The notes under the pieces are model-generated. The model ran no database searches. It saw only the letters and a list, made by a program, of their open reading frames with translations, and was not told the origin of the DNA. A stretch of DNA of 64,000 bases, taken from positions 24,736-88,735 of the forward strand of contig QHNH01000014.1 in the NCBI GenBank assembly GCA_003218375.1. The letters run 5' to 3'. The stretch comes from Verrucomicrobiota bacterium. Its GTDB lineage: Bacteria; Verrucomicrobiota; Verrucomicrobiia; Chthoniobacterales; UBA10450. The translations under genes and the position numbers were made by a program. Shown here one piece after another: positions 24,212 through 33,670 of the stretch (its first letter is position 1; the number at the start of each line of letters is the position of its first letter).

Positions 24212-24958
24212 ATGCAACTGCTCATCGTCCACGACGACGCTGAGGTGGGAGAACAGTTGGCCGGAATGGTGGCCGACTACACCGAGCACGCCTGCGACCT
24301 GGTGGAGAGCGATGCGGCCGCGCAGCAGTGGGCGCAAAAACACGCGCGCTGCGATCTTTTGCTGGCGCAGCTCGACGGCAACGGAGTGGATGGATTGACC
24401 CTCGGCGGCGCGCTCAGCGAAATTTTCCCCGGGCTCCAGGTTTTATTTCTTCCGGCCTACCTGGCCGCGGAACAACGGCTTGAGATTAGCCGCACCAAAG
24501 TCTTTCCGGAACCGATCGACGGCGAGCGCCTGCTGGAAGCGATCGAAACCGCGGCCGGCGCGGAACGAGGCGCGCCGGATTTGTTTCACGTCCTCGACGT
24601 GCTCCAGATGTGTTGCCTGAGCAAACGGAGCGGCGCGGTCCAGATCGTCAAGGAAAGCCAGGTGGGAATTGTCTATCTGCGCGACGGCAAGATCGTGCAC
24701 GCGGAAGGCGCGGTGACGCGCGGGACGGAAGCGCTCCTGGAAGTTGCGGGCTGGGGCGACATTGAATTTGCCTACGACGCTTCGGTGCGGGCCGCGGAAA
24801 CGATCTCGACTCCCTGGGATGAAGCGCTGGTTCAGGCGGTTGTGCAGCATCAAAAAAGCAAGACGGGCGAAGCGGCGCCAGCGAAAATCGAAGAGCGAAT
24901 TACCGAAGGAGCGCCGCCGAGAAAGCGCGGGTTCTTCGCCGCGCTCCGGCGGAATTGA
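24212..24958 (+). CDS. Degenerate receiver plus DUF4388 (PATAN) protein
   Basis: Protein of 248 residues. Residues 1-115 look like a receiver (LLIVHDDAEVGEQL, SEIFPGLQVLFLPAY, VFPEPIDGERLLEAI), but the phosphoacceptor position in DLLLAQLDGNG is Gln instead of Asp. Residues about 125-205 form a DUF4388/PATAN module: LFHVLDVLQMCCLSKRSGAV, VYLRDGKIVHAEGAVTRGTE. The tail is charged. PATAN domains act as protein-protein connectors in bacterial signalling (family knowledge). It probably works without phosphorylation (inference). Confidence 0.82.
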   Translation: MQLLIVHDDAEVGEQLAGMVADYTEHACDLVESDAAAQQWAQKHARCDLLLAQLDGNGVDGLTLGGALSEIFPGLQVLFLPAYLAAEQRLEISRTKVFPEPIDGERLLEAIETAAGAERGAPDLFHVLDVLQMCCLSKRSGAVQIVKESQVGIVYLRDGKIVHAEGAVTRGTEALLEVAGWGDIEFAYDASVRAAETISTPWDEALVQAVVQHQKSKTGEAAPAKIEERITEGAPPRKRGFFAALRRN

Positions 24959-25016
24959 AGCTTCGAGTTTGTTGCGCTCTTCCCGATGGCGACAAGATGC
25001 TTTATCCTTGGCGCCG

Positions 25017-25895
25017 ATGACGAAGTTCAGGATTCAGCTCGCCGCGCTTTTGTTTTTGGCGGCGACGGCGCAGGCCCAAATCCAAGTGGAGCTGAGTTTC
25101 AAACGCCTCCAGTACATCGCCCACGAACCGATCCTGGCCACGGTCAAGATCGCGAACAATTCCGGGCGCGACATCGATCTGCAGGACGATAGCGGGCAGC
25201 ACTGGTTCGGCTTCGAAATCAACGCTGGCGAAGGCCGGCTCCTGGCGCCGCTCCGACAAGAGGCGGCCGAGCCCGCGCTCCACATCGAGGCCGGCAAAAC
25301 CGTCACGCGAAAAATCAACCTCACCTCGCTTTATCCGGTGCACGATTTCGGCGCCTATCATGTGCGCGCCAATGTCTACTTCCCCGACCTGAACAAATTC
25401 TTTTATTCGGCCACGAAAGTTTTTCAGGTGACCGATGCGCGGGCGATCTGGCAGAAGACCGTCGGCGTGCCGGAGGGAATGCCGGGCGCGGGCGAAGTGC
25501 GCACTTACTCGCTCCTCTCGAACCGTTTCGTGGATCACACCTCGCTTTACGTCCGGGTGGAAAACAGAAACAGCGGCGTCGTTTACACCACCTACTCGTT
25601 AGGCCGGATCATCTCGAACGAAGATCCGCAGGCCGAGATCGACCGCGCCAACCAGCTCCATGTTCTCCATTGCGCCGCGCCGCGAAATTGGGCTTATTCC
25701 CACGTGGGGCTCAATGGGGAACTTCTCGCGCACTCGACTTTTCTCGAAACAAAGACTCGCCCGCGTTTGCGGCATACGCCCGATGGCAGTATCGCGGTGA
25801 GTGGCGGAATGCTTGATGTCCCCATCGCCGAGTCGAAGCGCAGTCCCGCGCCGAAGTTGTCCGAGCGTCCGCCGGCCAACACCGCGGACGACTAA
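25017..25895 (+). CDS. Secreted hypothetical protein
   Basis: Protein of 292 residues with a signal peptide (KFRIQLAALLFLAATAQAQ, cleavage likely after AQA). The N-terminal half resembles a beta-sandwich of the intracellular-proteinase-inhibitor type: EPILATVKIANNSGRDIDL, AGKTVTRKINL and FGAYHVRANVYF. No catalytic motif was found. The open frame reaches back to 24744 within the preceding gene; ATG 25017 gives the signal peptide. The amidase gene starts 23 nt later, so the two may be cotranscribed. Confidence 0.7.
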   Translation: MTKFRIQLAALLFLAATAQAQIQVELSFKRLQYIAHEPILATVKIANNSGRDIDLQDDSGQHWFGFEINAGEGRLLAPLRQEAAEPALHIEAGKTVTRKINLTSLYPVHDFGAYHVRANVYFPDLNKFFYSATKVFQVTDARAIWQKTVGVPEGMPGAGEVRTYSLLSNRFVDHTSLYVRVENRNSGVVYTTYSLGRIISNEDPQAEIDRANQLHVLHCAAPRNWAYSHVGLNGELLAHSTFLETKTRPRLRHTPDGSIAVSGGMLDVPIAESKRSPAPKLSERPPANTADD

Positions 25896-25917
25896 GAATC
25901 ATCGGCAGCTCTTCTTC

Positions 25918-26715
25918 ATGAATCGGTCTCGCTCTATTCTCATCTCAGCTTTCGCCGGATTGCTCGCTTTCACCGCCTCCGCCCTGGGCCAATCAAGGAC
26001 CATCGTGATCGACGCCGGTCATGGCGGGTACGATCGAGGTGGCGTTCCGGGCCAGCGCATCAGTGAGAAAGACAAGACCCTCGATGTCGCGCAACGCCTG
26101 AAGCGCATTCTCCAGGCGGACGGCTACCGGGTGATCATGACCCGGGACAGCGACGTCTTTATTCCATTGCCCACGCGGGTCGCGATCGCGAACTCGTACC
26201 GCGGCGCGAGTTTCGTTTCCATTCATTTCAACTGCGCGTCGCGCGTCGGGGCCAACGGCATCGAGACTTATTATTACCGCAGCGACAGCGCGTCGCTGGC
26301 CGCGAGCATTCATCGCAACGTCGTTTCCGGTGCTCCCACTGAAAATCGCGGCATCCGGCGCCGCGGGTTTTACGTGCTGCGGCGCACGGCCATTCCGTCA
26401 GTCCTGGTGGAATGCGGGTTCCTCACTAACCCGACGGAAGGCCGACTGGCTCTGACTGGGGACTACCGGCAAAGACTGGCCGAGCAAATCGCGAGAGGAA
26501 TTCGGCGGCAGCCCGCACCCTATGTGCGCGCGCTGACGCCGAGTCTGCGCAGCGTTTCGCTCGGAAACGATTTCGTCCGGGTGCCGGCGGAGAGTTTCAG
26601 CCGGAGCCGGAAACGATCGTCGAAATCGGCGCGCACTCATCGCAGCAGCAAGAACAGAAAAAGCGAGAGCAGCACGCCCCGGAAAAAGAAGAAAAAGAAA
26701 AGTTCGGAGGAGTAA
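25918..26715 (+). CDS. N-acetylmuramoyl-L-alanine amidase (Amidase_3), basic tail
   Basis: Periplasmic peptidoglycan amidase of 265 residues. After a signal peptide (residues 1-24), the Amidase_3 domain has the Zn ligands in VIDAGHGGYDRG (His), ISEKDKTLDVA (Glu) and VSIHFNCA (His), plus the catalytic Glu in VLVECGFLTNP. Residues about 220-265 form a highly basic, Ser/Lys-rich tail, perhaps for binding acidic wall or membrane. ATG 25918 chosen because it gives the signal peptide. The nnr gene follows with no gap. Confidence 0.93.
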   Translation: MNRSRSILISAFAGLLAFTASALGQSRTIVIDAGHGGYDRGGVPGQRISEKDKTLDVAQRLKRILQADGYRVIMTRDSDVFIPLPTRVAIANSYRGASFVSIHFNCASRVGANGIETYYYRSDSASLAASIHRNVVSGAPTENRGIRRRGFYVLRRTAIPSVLVECGFLTNPTEGRLALTGDYRQRLAEQIARGIRRQPAPYVRALTPSLRSVSLGNDFVRVPAESFSRSRKRSSKSARTHRSSKNRKSESSTPRKKKKKKSSEE

Positions 26716-28200
26716 TTGGAATCGCCGATCGTAAGCGCCGCCGCGATGCGAGCGGCGGAAGAAGCCGTGTTCGCGAGCGGTGTCGAGGTGGAAGCGCTGA
26801 TGGATCGCGCCGGCGCCGGCGTGGCCGCGGCGGTGCGGCAGTTTTTTCCCCGAGCCGGCAGGGCGATTGTTTTTGTCGGGAAAGGTCATAATGGCGGCGA
26901 CGCGCTGGTGGCAGCAACGTGTCTCAAACAGGCCGGCTGGGAAATTGATCTGCGGCTGATTTTTCCTGAGTCGGATTGCGCGGAACTGACGCGGAAGAAA
27001 CTTGGCGACTTTCGGAGGGACGAGCTTCCGCTCGTCGACGGACTCGCCGCGGCGAGTCCCTCCGATTTAATCGTCCTCGACGGGTTGCTGGGTCTCGGCG
27101 CGAAACATCTGTTGCGCGAGCCGGTGCGGACCGCGGCCCAGGAAATCAACCGCCTTCGTCGCGAACAAAACGCGTTCGTCTTTGCTGTTGATCTGCCGAC
27201 GGGCCTCGATGGCGACACCGGCGAGACCGATCCCGATTGCGTGGCAGCCAATTGCACGATCACGATTGGCTTCGCCAAACATGGCCTCGTGATCGATGGC
27301 GCGATCGATCTCGTGGGCCGCCTCGAGATCGTCGCGCTCCGCGACGTGGTCATCGCGCCGTCGCCGGCCAATGACCTCGTGGCCTGCGCTCATTCGCTCC
27401 GCGAGCTTTTGCCGCGCCGGAAATTCAGCGCCTATAAAAATGAATTCGGACGGATCGGAGTCATCGCCGGCTCGCCCGGATTTGTCGGCGCCGCGTTGAT
27501 GACCACGGAAGGCGCGTTGCGTGCGGGAGCAGGTCTGGTGGAACTGTTCGTTCCGCGAGATATTTATTCGATCGTGGCGGCGGCGGCCCCAGCGGAAGCG
27601 ATGGTCAAACCGGTCCGATCTTATCGCGATTTGCTCGAGGAAAAAATCGATGTTTGGGCGCTCGGCCCCGGCCTGGGCAAAGCGGAAGCGAAAGATCTTC
27701 TGAAAGTGATCGAGCGCGCTCCGGCCCCGATGGTGGTCGATGCCGACGGGTTGAACATTCTTTCCGACGAGGTCGAGATTTTGAAACGGTGCGCCGGGCC
27801 GCGTCTCCTCACGCCGCATCCTGGCGAAATGAAACGGCTTTTCGATCCTGGAAAAATGTCACGAGCCGGGACGGCGAAGAATTTCACCGACTCGTTTCCA
27901 GTGACGCTGCTGCTCAAGGGCGCGAGAACAATCGTTGCCGAACGGGGCCATCCGCTGAGCTACAATTCGACGGGCAATCCCGGAATGGCGACCGGCGGAA
28001 TGGGCGACGTCCTCACTGGGGTTTGCGCCGGATTGATCGGGCAAGGTCTTTCGCTTTACGACGCGGCCCGAGTCGGCGCGTGGAGTTGCGGTCGCGCCGC
28101 GGAGATCGCGATTTTCGAGCACGGCGAAAGCGAACAATCGCTGCTGCCGCGCCATGTGACCAAAAATCTCGGTCGCGCTTTTGGGGAACTTCTTCTGTAG
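26716..28200 (+). CDS. nnr: Bifunctional NAD(P)H-hydrate epimerase/dehydratase
   Basis: Repairs damaged NAD(P)H hydrates. The N-terminal YjeF_N epimerase has AAAMRAAEEAVFASG, FVGKGHNGGDAL and IVLDGLLGLGA. The C-terminal ADP-dependent dehydratase has SPGFVGAALMTTEGALRAGA, LLTPHPGEM and the phosphate loop STGNPGMATGGMGDVLTG. 494 residues. Start is TTG 26716, right after the amidase stop; GGAGG lies 5 nt upstream, and starting later would remove conserved residues. An in-frame palindrome (27013-27064) encodes about 17 residues in the linker before IVLDGLLG. The stop TAG belongs to the repeat at 28192. Confidence 0.95.
   Translation: MESPIVSAAAMRAAEEAVFASGVEVEALMDRAGAGVAAAVRQFFPRAGRAIVFVGKGHNGGDALVAATCLKQAGWEIDLRLIFPESDCAELTRKKLGDFRRDELPLVDGLAAASPSDLIVLDGLLGLGAKHLLREPVRTAAQEINRLRREQNAFVFAVDLPTGLDGDTGETDPDCVAANCTITIGFAKHGLVIDGAIDLVGRLEIVALRDVVIAPSPANDLVACAHSLRELLPRRKFSAYKNEFGRIGVIAGSPGFVGAALMTTEGALRAGAGLVELFVPRDIYSIVAAAAPAEAMVKPVRSYRDLLEEKIDVWALGPGLGKAEAKDLLKVIERAPAPMVVDADGLNILSDEVEILKRCAGPRLLTPHPGEMKRLFDPGKMSRAGTAKNFTDSFPVTLLLKGARTIVAERGHPLSYNSTGNPGMATGGMGDVLTGVCAGLIGQGLSLYDAARVGAWSCGRAAEIAIFEHGESEQSLLPRHVTKNLGRAFGELLL
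27013..27064. repeat. GGAGGGA-family palindrome inside nnr
   Basis: Arms CGGAGGGA and TCCCTCCG enclose hairpins GACGAGC/loop TTCC/GCTCGTC and GACTCGCC/loop GC/GGCGAGTC. It reads through the nnr frame without a stop. The first hairpin and arms match the lysS insert; the second hairpin is unique. Confidence 0.9.
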
Positions 28201-28273
28201 CCGCTTCGCTATGCGAAGCGCGAGATGAATCTACGCCGCACGCCACGCCGCCCATAGGGCGGCGGCTACAGAA
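28192..28273. repeat. GTAGCC-family compound palindrome, inverted copy
   Basis: Arms CTTCTGTAGCCGC and GCGGCTACAGAAG are perfect inverses. Hairpins GCTTCGC/TAT/GCGAAGC and CGCCGCCC/ATA/GGGCGGCG come in the opposite order from the copy at 1175, so this copy is inverted. The left-arm TAG is the stop codon of nnr; the element lies between the convergent nnr and the TPR gene. Confidence 0.93.
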
Positions 28274-28275
28274 GA

Positions 28276-30306
28276 TCAGTGCTCTGCCAGCAGTTTCTGG
28301 AAGCGCGGATCGTTTCGCACGGGATCCCATTGCCAGCGTTTTCGGAGATCGTTGTAGGTGATGCAGCAATTCGTGTTATCGACCGGGAACGGTGAGGCGA
28401 GCCCGCGCTCGAGCAGGGGCAGCGCCAAATCGAGATCGCCGGTGCGCGCGTAAATCATCGCCAAGAAACCATTCATCCAGGGTGCGTTCACGGCGTCCCT
28501 CGATGCCGGCTCGAGTTCCACCGCGCGGCGGCCTTCCCGGATCGCATCCTCCTTCCGGCCCATGAAAGAATAAAGAAGGCCGAGATTGGCGTGCCGCAGG
28601 CCAGTCGTGGGAGCTTCGCGGACAGCTGCTTCAAACGCGGGCAGCGCTGTGGCAAACTGAGTTTGGGCGGCGCCGGTATCGCCGCGGGCCAACGCCGTGC
28701 AACCGCGGAAGAAACTCTTTGGCACCGGCATTCCATCGGATTGAAAAACGTCCAGCGGATAGGCGGCCATCGCGCGATCCGCTGCGGGATAATCGCGTTC
28801 GAGCATCGCCAGGTCCCAGCGCGCCCTGGTTACAAGTCCGGAGGGATCGACGCCGGCGGGGATTTTCGTGAGCGCGGTTTTCAATGCCTCGGTTTTTCCG
28901 CTCTCGTAAAGATCGATGTAGGCGCGGTTGATCTTGAAGTTTGCTGAATCGGGTGCGAGCACAACGACCCGATCGTACATTTGCGCCGCCTGCCGCCAAT
29001 CGTGCACGAAAGCAAAAGTGAACGCGATTTCAGACGCGACGTTCGCGTTTCCGGGATCGAGCGTCTCGCTTTTCTTGAGCAGCTCGAGATTATCCTTCCA
29101 TTTCCCCTGGCGGCGCCGGATCGCGGCGGCGACGTAACCGATCTCGCTGTCGTTAGGCAGGGCGGCGGAAGCCATCCGCAATTGCTCGAGCGCCTTTTCG
29201 TAGTTCGCCTCCGTCCAATAATAATAAAGCCCGAGAGCAAGGTGACCTTCGCCAAGGTCGGGCTTCAACGCGATTGCCTTGTCCGCGTTCTTTTTTATCT
29301 GGGCCTTCCGTTCATCGGTCGGATCGAACCAATGATAAATGCGGGCGAGCGTGGCCGAGAGCCGCGCATGGGCGAGCGCAAACGAAGGATCGTGCTGGAT
29401 CGCTTCGGCGTAGAGCCGTTCCGCGAGCTTGAAATCCTCGAACAAGCGATCCGGATTCGATTCGTAAGCGCGCGCTTTCAGGTAAAGCACGTAGGCGTCG
29501 GGGTTCTCAGTCGGTTTGGTCACGACCCGGTCTTTCTCTGCCGGGCTCAGGGTGGCCCGCAACTCGGAGGCAATTTCCGAGGCCAGTTCGCCCTGCAAGC
29601 CCAGCGAATCCGCCAGCGGCCGGTCGTAGCGTTTCGCCCAGAGATGCCGGTCGTTCCGCGCGTCGATCAACTGCACACTGACCACGACGCGGCCCTCGCC
29701 ACGGCGCACGCTTCCTTCGAGGACGTTCACCACGCCCAGCGCCTTCGCGATCTGCGGCAGATTGTTTTTCGCCGCGCCGCGGTACGGCATGACCGACGTG
29801 CGGCTGATCACCTTCAAGTCGTGAATCTTTGCCAGGCTCGTGAGGATGTCGTCCTGGATGCCGTCGGCAAAAAACGCATTCTCCTTGTCATCGCTAAAAT
29901 TCTCGAACGGGAGTACCGCGATGCTTTTCTCAGGAACGTCGGAGGCCTTCTCACTCGGGTAAAATCGCTGGTAAACCAAAAAGAAGACGGCGCAGAGCAG
30001 GACCGCGATGATCAGGAAATCAAGTTTCGGCCCGGTCTGCCGCTTGATGGATTTTTCTGCGACGACCGCTTCGGTGCGTTTGATTCCCTCCGGCGTCAGC
30101 TCGTAAGCCCAGGCGAGGATCAGGGCGACGGGAAAACCGAGCGCGAGGAGCACAATGACGAGGCGCACGCACCAGTTCGGAATCTCCAGGACCGGAAAGA
30201 CCTGGGTAGCGATCTGGATGATGAGCCACGCGACGATCGCGTAGGCGGCGGCGACCCTGTAAACATTCCGCCGGCGGAGCTCGTCGAAAAAGCTGTTGGG
30301 ATTCAT
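28276..30306 (-). CDS. Membrane protein with FlgO-like and TPR domains
   Basis: Protein of 676 residues. Two or three N-terminal membrane helices (about 17-65 and 92-112) frame a segment with AWAYELTPEGIKRTE. A FlgO/TolB-N-like domain follows (KSIAVLPFENFSDDKENAFF, GIQDDILTSLAKIHDLKVIS, VLEGSVRRGEGRVVVSVQLI, then LWAKRYDRPL). The C-terminal two-thirds is a TPR array. This layout is common in Acidobacteria and soil Verrucomicrobia, often with an N-terminal cyclase or DNA-binding domain, absent here. Function unknown; likely a scaffold at the membrane. ATG start at 30306. Confidence 0.87.
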   Translation of the reverse strand: MNPNSFFDELRRRNVYRVAAAYAIVAWLIIQIATQVFPVLEIPNWCVRLVIVLLALGFPVALILAWAYELTPEGIKRTEAVVAEKSIKRQTGPKLDFLIIAVLLCAVFFLVYQRFYPSEKASDVPEKSIAVLPFENFSDDKENAFFADGIQDDILTSLAKIHDLKVISRTSVMPYRGAAKNNLPQIAKALGVVNVLEGSVRRGEGRVVVSVQLIDARNDRHLWAKRYDRPLADSLGLQGELASEIASELRATLSPAEKDRVVTKPTENPDAYVLYLKARAYESNPDRLFEDFKLAERLYAEAIQHDPSFALAHARLSATLARIYHWFDPTDERKAQIKKNADKAIALKPDLGEGHLALGLYYYWTEANYEKALEQLRMASAALPNDSEIGYVAAAIRRRQGKWKDNLELLKKSETLDPGNANVASEIAFTFAFVHDWRQAAQMYDRVVVLAPDSANFKINRAYIDLYESGKTEALKTALTKIPAGVDPSGLVTRARWDLAMLERDYPAADRAMAAYPLDVFQSDGMPVPKSFFRGCTALARGDTGAAQTQFATALPAFEAAVREAPTTGLRHANLGLLYSFMGRKEDAIREGRRAVELEPASRDAVNAPWMNGFLAMIYARTGDLDLALPLLERGLASPFPVDNTNCCITYNDLRKRWQWDPVRNDPRFQKLLAEH

Positions 30307-30407
30307 ACCGGGTCGCCGGGAATTAGTAGCGCGCTTCCCAAGCGTGGCGAGTTAAAAGCGAGATTTCGGCTGGAGCGCGGGATGCGCTTGTTGTGCTACT
30401 TTGCCGG

Positions 30408-32654
30408 ATGGCGTTCGAGCTCGAATCCAACTACAAACCGCGCGGCGACCAGAGCCAGGCGATCGCGAAGCTCTTGAAATCGATCGAGGCCGGCAACCGT
30501 CATCAGACGCTCCTCGGGGTCACGGGATCGGGCAAAACGTTCACGATGGCGAATGTCATTCGCGAGCTGGACCGGCCGGCGCTCATCATTTCGCATAACA
30601 AGACGCTCGCCGCGCAGCTCTACTCGGAGTTCAAGCAGTTCTTCCCGCGGAACGCGGTGGAATATTTCGTGAGTTACTTCGATTACTACCAGCCGGAAGC
30701 CTACATCCCGCGGTCCGACACCTACATCGAAAAGGATTCGTCCATAAACGAGGAGATCGAGCGGCTCCGGCTTTCCGCGACGAGCGCGCTCCTTTCCCGG
30801 CGCGACACCATCGTAGTCGCGAGCGTCTCATGCATTTACGGTGTGACTTCGCCGGAAGACTACCTGCGGATGCTGCTCACGGTGAAGAAGGGGCAGCAGA
30901 TCAGCCGCGAAGCCGTTCTCGGCCGGCTCGTCGACATGCTCTACGAGCGTAACGATATGAATTTCTCGCGCGGCAAGTTCCGGGTCCGCGGCGACGTGGT
31001 CGAAGTTTATCCCGCGACGGCGGACGAGGAAGCGATCCGCCTGGAATTTTTTGGCGATGAGATCGACGCGATCACGCGGTTCGATCCGCTGACCGGGCAC
31101 GGGCGCGAGGGGCTGAGCGTGATTACTTTTTATCCCGCGAAACAATTCGTGACGCCGGCGGACAAGTTGAATCGCGCGCTCGCCTCGATCCGGAACGAGC
31201 TGGATCATCGCATCGTGGAGTTGGAATCGCAGAGCAGATTGCTCGAGGCGCAACGGCTGAAGATGCGAACGGAATACGACCTCGAAATGTTGCAGGAGAT
31301 GGGGTTCTGCAACGGGATCGAGAATTATTCCCGCCATCTCTCGGGCCGGATGCCGGGGTCGAAGCCGTTCACGCTCCTCGATTTTTTCCCGAAGGATTTC
31401 CTGCTCGTGGTGGACGAGTCGCACGCCACGATCCCGCAGATCGGCGGGATGTACGAGGGCGATCGGTCGCGCAAGACGGTGCTGGTGGAATATGGCTTCC
31501 GGTTGCCGAGCGCGCTCGATAATCGGCCGCTGAATTTCAAGGAATTCATGGGGATGACGAACCAGATCGCGTACGTGAGCGCGACGCCGGCGGAGTTTGA
31601 GATCAAGAACAGCATTGTCGGAAACAAGGATTATTTTCCGCATCGACGGGAAAGGATCGGGGAGGACGAACCAGTTCCCTTCATGGTCGCAGGAGAGAAT
31701 ATTGTAGGGCAAGCGCATCGCTTGCCGAACGCGCGCACGGCAGGCGGAGCGCCTGCCCTACAAATCTCTCGGACCGATCAACCTGTTCAAGAATTCGATG
31801 TCCACACGCCGGGTGCGCCGCTCGTCGTCGAGCAGATTATTCGGCCGACGGGATTGCTCGATCCGAAGATCACGCTCAAGCCGTTGAAGAGCCAGATCGA
31901 CGAGACGATCGAGCTCTGCCGGCAGCGAGTGGAGAAACAGGAGCGCGTCCTGGTTACTACCCTGACGAAACGGACGGCGGAAGATTTGTCGGATTACCTG
32001 CGCGATGTCGGATTGAAGGTGCGCTATCTGCACAGCGACATCGATACGATCGAGCGCGTTGAGATTTTGCGCGGTCTGCGCGCGGCGGACTTCGACATTC
32101 TGGTCGGGATCAATTTACTCCGGGAAGGGCTCGATCTGCCGGAGGTATCGCTCGTCTGCATTCTCGATGCGGATAAGGAAGGTTTTTTGCGGAGCCAGAC
32201 ATCGCTCATCCAGACGGCGGGTCGCGCGGCGCGCCACATCAATGGGGAAGTGGTGCTTTTCGCCGACACGGTGACGCAAAGCATGCAGGCTTTGATTTCG
32301 ATCTCGGATTACCGGCGGACAAAACAAATGGAGTACAACGAGAAGCACGGGATTACGCCCACCACCGTGCGCCGCGCCGTGCAGGAAAGTTTGCATACGA
32401 TTTTGCGGGGCCGGGAAATCGCGGCGTCAGTGATCCAGGAAGCCGGGGGCGATTTCAATCTCACCGAGTTGTTGCGCGAACTGGAGGAAGAAATGCAGAC
32501 GGCCTCCGCGAACCTGGAGTTCGAGCGCGCCGCCTTGCTGCGCGACCAGATCATGGAAGTGAAGAGCGGCACCGGCCTGACGAAGATCGAGCCGAAGCGC
32601 AAGCCGGTGAAATACTCTCGCGGCGGCGCCCAGCGGCGGCGCTCACGCGTGTGA
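30408..32654 (+). CDS. uvrB: UvrABC excinuclease subunit B with in-frame repeat insert
   Basis: DNA-damage recognition helicase of nucleotide excision repair. It has [20 protein letters not shown], Walker [17 protein letters not shown], the beta-hairpin [62 protein letters not shown] and the C-terminal UVR domain [14 protein letters not shown]. 748 residues, longer than the usual ~670. Most of the excess is about 65 residues between FEIKNS and [10 protein letters not shown], where the normal protein has only a few; part is encoded by a palindrome at 31702. The frame is intact throughout. ATG 30408 matches the family N-terminus. Confidence 0.97.
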   Translation: MAFELESNYKPRGDQSQAIAKLLKSIEAGNRHQTLLGVTGSGKTFTMANVIRELDRPALIISHNKTLAAQLYSEFKQFFPRNAVEYFVSYFDYYQPEAYIPRSDTYIEKDSSINEEIERLRLSATSALLSRRDTIVVASVSCIYGVTSPEDYLRMLLTVKKGQQISREAVLGRLVDMLYERNDMNFSRGKFRVRGDVVEVYPATADEEAIRLEFFGDEIDAITRFDPLTGHGREGLSVITFYPAKQFVTPADKLNRALASIRNELDHRIVELESQSRLLEAQRLKMRTEYDLEMLQEMGFCNGIENYSRHLSGRMPGSKPFTLLDFFPKDFLLVVDESHATIPQIGGMYEGDRSRKTVLVEYGFRLPSALDNRPLNFKEFMGMTNQIAYVSATPAEFEIKNSIVGNKDYFPHRRERIGEDEPVPFMVAGENIVGQAHRLPNARTAGGAPALQISRTDQPVQEFDVHTPGAPLVVEQIIRPTGLLDPKITLKPLKSQIDETIELCRQRVEKQERVLVTTLTKRTAEDLSDYLRDVGLKVRYLHSDIDTIERVEILRGLRAADFDILVGINLLREGLDLPEVSLVCILDADKEGFLRSQTSLIQTAGRAARHINGEVVLFADTVTQSMQALISISDYRRTKQMEYNEKHGITPTTVRRAVQESLHTILRGREIAASVIQEAGGDFNLTELLRELEEEMQTASANLEFERAALLRDQIMEVKSGTGLTKIEPKRKPVKYSRGGAQRRRSRV
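31702..31763. repeat. TGTAGGGC-family palindrome inside uvrB
   Basis: Arms TTGTAGGGC and GCCCTACAA enclose hairpins GGCAAGCG/loop CAT/CGCTTGCC and GGCAGGCG/loop GAG/CGCCTGCC. It is in frame within uvrB and encodes about 21 residues. The two-hairpin, 3-nt-loop design is the same as in the intergenic families. Confidence 0.93.
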
Positions 32655-32706
32655 TTCAGCCAAGATAAACGGCGAGGCTCGCACGCAAGTAGCTCCTTGA
32701 GGGAGC

Positions 32707-33633
32707 ATGCTTTCTCTCGCAAAAATCGTTCTCGGCGCGGTTATGTTACTGGGTTTCGTTGGCCCGGCGTCGCTCGCGCAAGTGCCGATGCCGAGTCCCG
32801 GCCTGAACGCGTTGCCCGAAGTGGAATTCTCGCGTCTCAGCCAGCGCGATCCCAATCCGCTAGGTCAAAAGGCGCTCGCCATCCATCCCGAGCAATGGAA
32901 ACACGCCGAGACCGAGCATTTCGTTTATCACTTCTCCGACCCGTTCACCGTCACCCCCGTTTCGGTGGAGGCGGAATTCCACTACCGGGTCGTCGCGAAG
33001 GCGCTCCAGCGCGAGCAACCCGCCGGCGATACAAAGTCACACATTTACATTTTTCAGACGGCGACGGACTGGAAGCAGTTCCAGAGCATCGGGCGATTGG
33101 AGCCATGGACGGGAGGGATCCATTCCCAGGGAAGTCTCTTCATCCAGCGCAGCCCCGGCTTTACAGCGGGCGGCAATCTGCTCGGACACGAAATCGCGCA
33201 TCTCGTCATGCATCGTTATTACCCGGACGGAATCCCGTGCTGGTTGGACGAAGGATTCGCCCAATACGTCTCGAAAGGCGCGCGGGCCAGTTATCTGCGC
33301 GCGCGCAACTACATCGCGAAGCCGCAGTCTCGCGCGGTTGACGAGGAGAAACTAATTCCGCTGGCGGAGTTGATGGCGATGACCTCTCCGCCAAACGATC
33401 GCGTAAAGACATTCTACGACGAATCGGAACGGCTGGTCCGGTTTCTCGCCTCGAGCGATAAAGCGAGTTTTCTCACCTTTCTCGATGCGCTCGGCCGGCA
33501 CCAACCGTTCGAAACGGCGTTGCTTCAAAACTACGGCACAAAATTCCTGACCGCGGCAGCGCTCGAGGAAAAATTTCGCGAATACGCGTCGAAAGAGTTT
33601 GGAACTTCTTTGCAAGAGTCTGGCGGCGGCTAG
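32707..33633 (+). CDS. Secreted gluzincin-type metallopeptidase-like protein
   Basis: Exported protein of 308 residues. A signal peptide (about 1-24, ending SLAQ) is followed by a domain with HFVYHFSDP and a zinc motif LLGHEIAHLVMHRY (HExxH). CWLDEGFAQYVS supplies the third ligand Glu downstream, as in the peptidase MA-like superfamily. Predicted to act in the periplasm or outside on an unknown substrate. ATG 32707 has GGGAG close upstream. It follows uvrB by 52 nt but is functionally unrelated. Confidence 0.85.
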   Translation: MLSLAKIVLGAVMLLGFVGPASLAQVPMPSPGLNALPEVEFSRLSQRDPNPLGQKALAIHPEQWKHAETEHFVYHFSDPFTVTPVSVEAEFHYRVVAKALQREQPAGDTKSHIYIFQTATDWKQFQSIGRLEPWTGGIHSQGSLFIQRSPGFTAGGNLLGHEIAHLVMHRYYPDGIPCWLDEGFAQYVSKGARASYLRARNYIAKPQSRAVDEEKLIPLAELMAMTSPPNDRVKTFYDESERLVRFLASSDKASFLTFLDALGRHQPFETALLQNYGTKFLTAAALEEKFREYASKEFGTSLQESGGG

Positions 33634-33670
33634 ATCCGCTAATCTCCGGGCGATGTCTGGCGAAAAATCT

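Noticed and set aside
28981..30477. Plus-strand open frame of 498 codons antisense to the TPR gene and running into uvrB
   Set aside because: It overlaps two well-supported genes and shows no motif.
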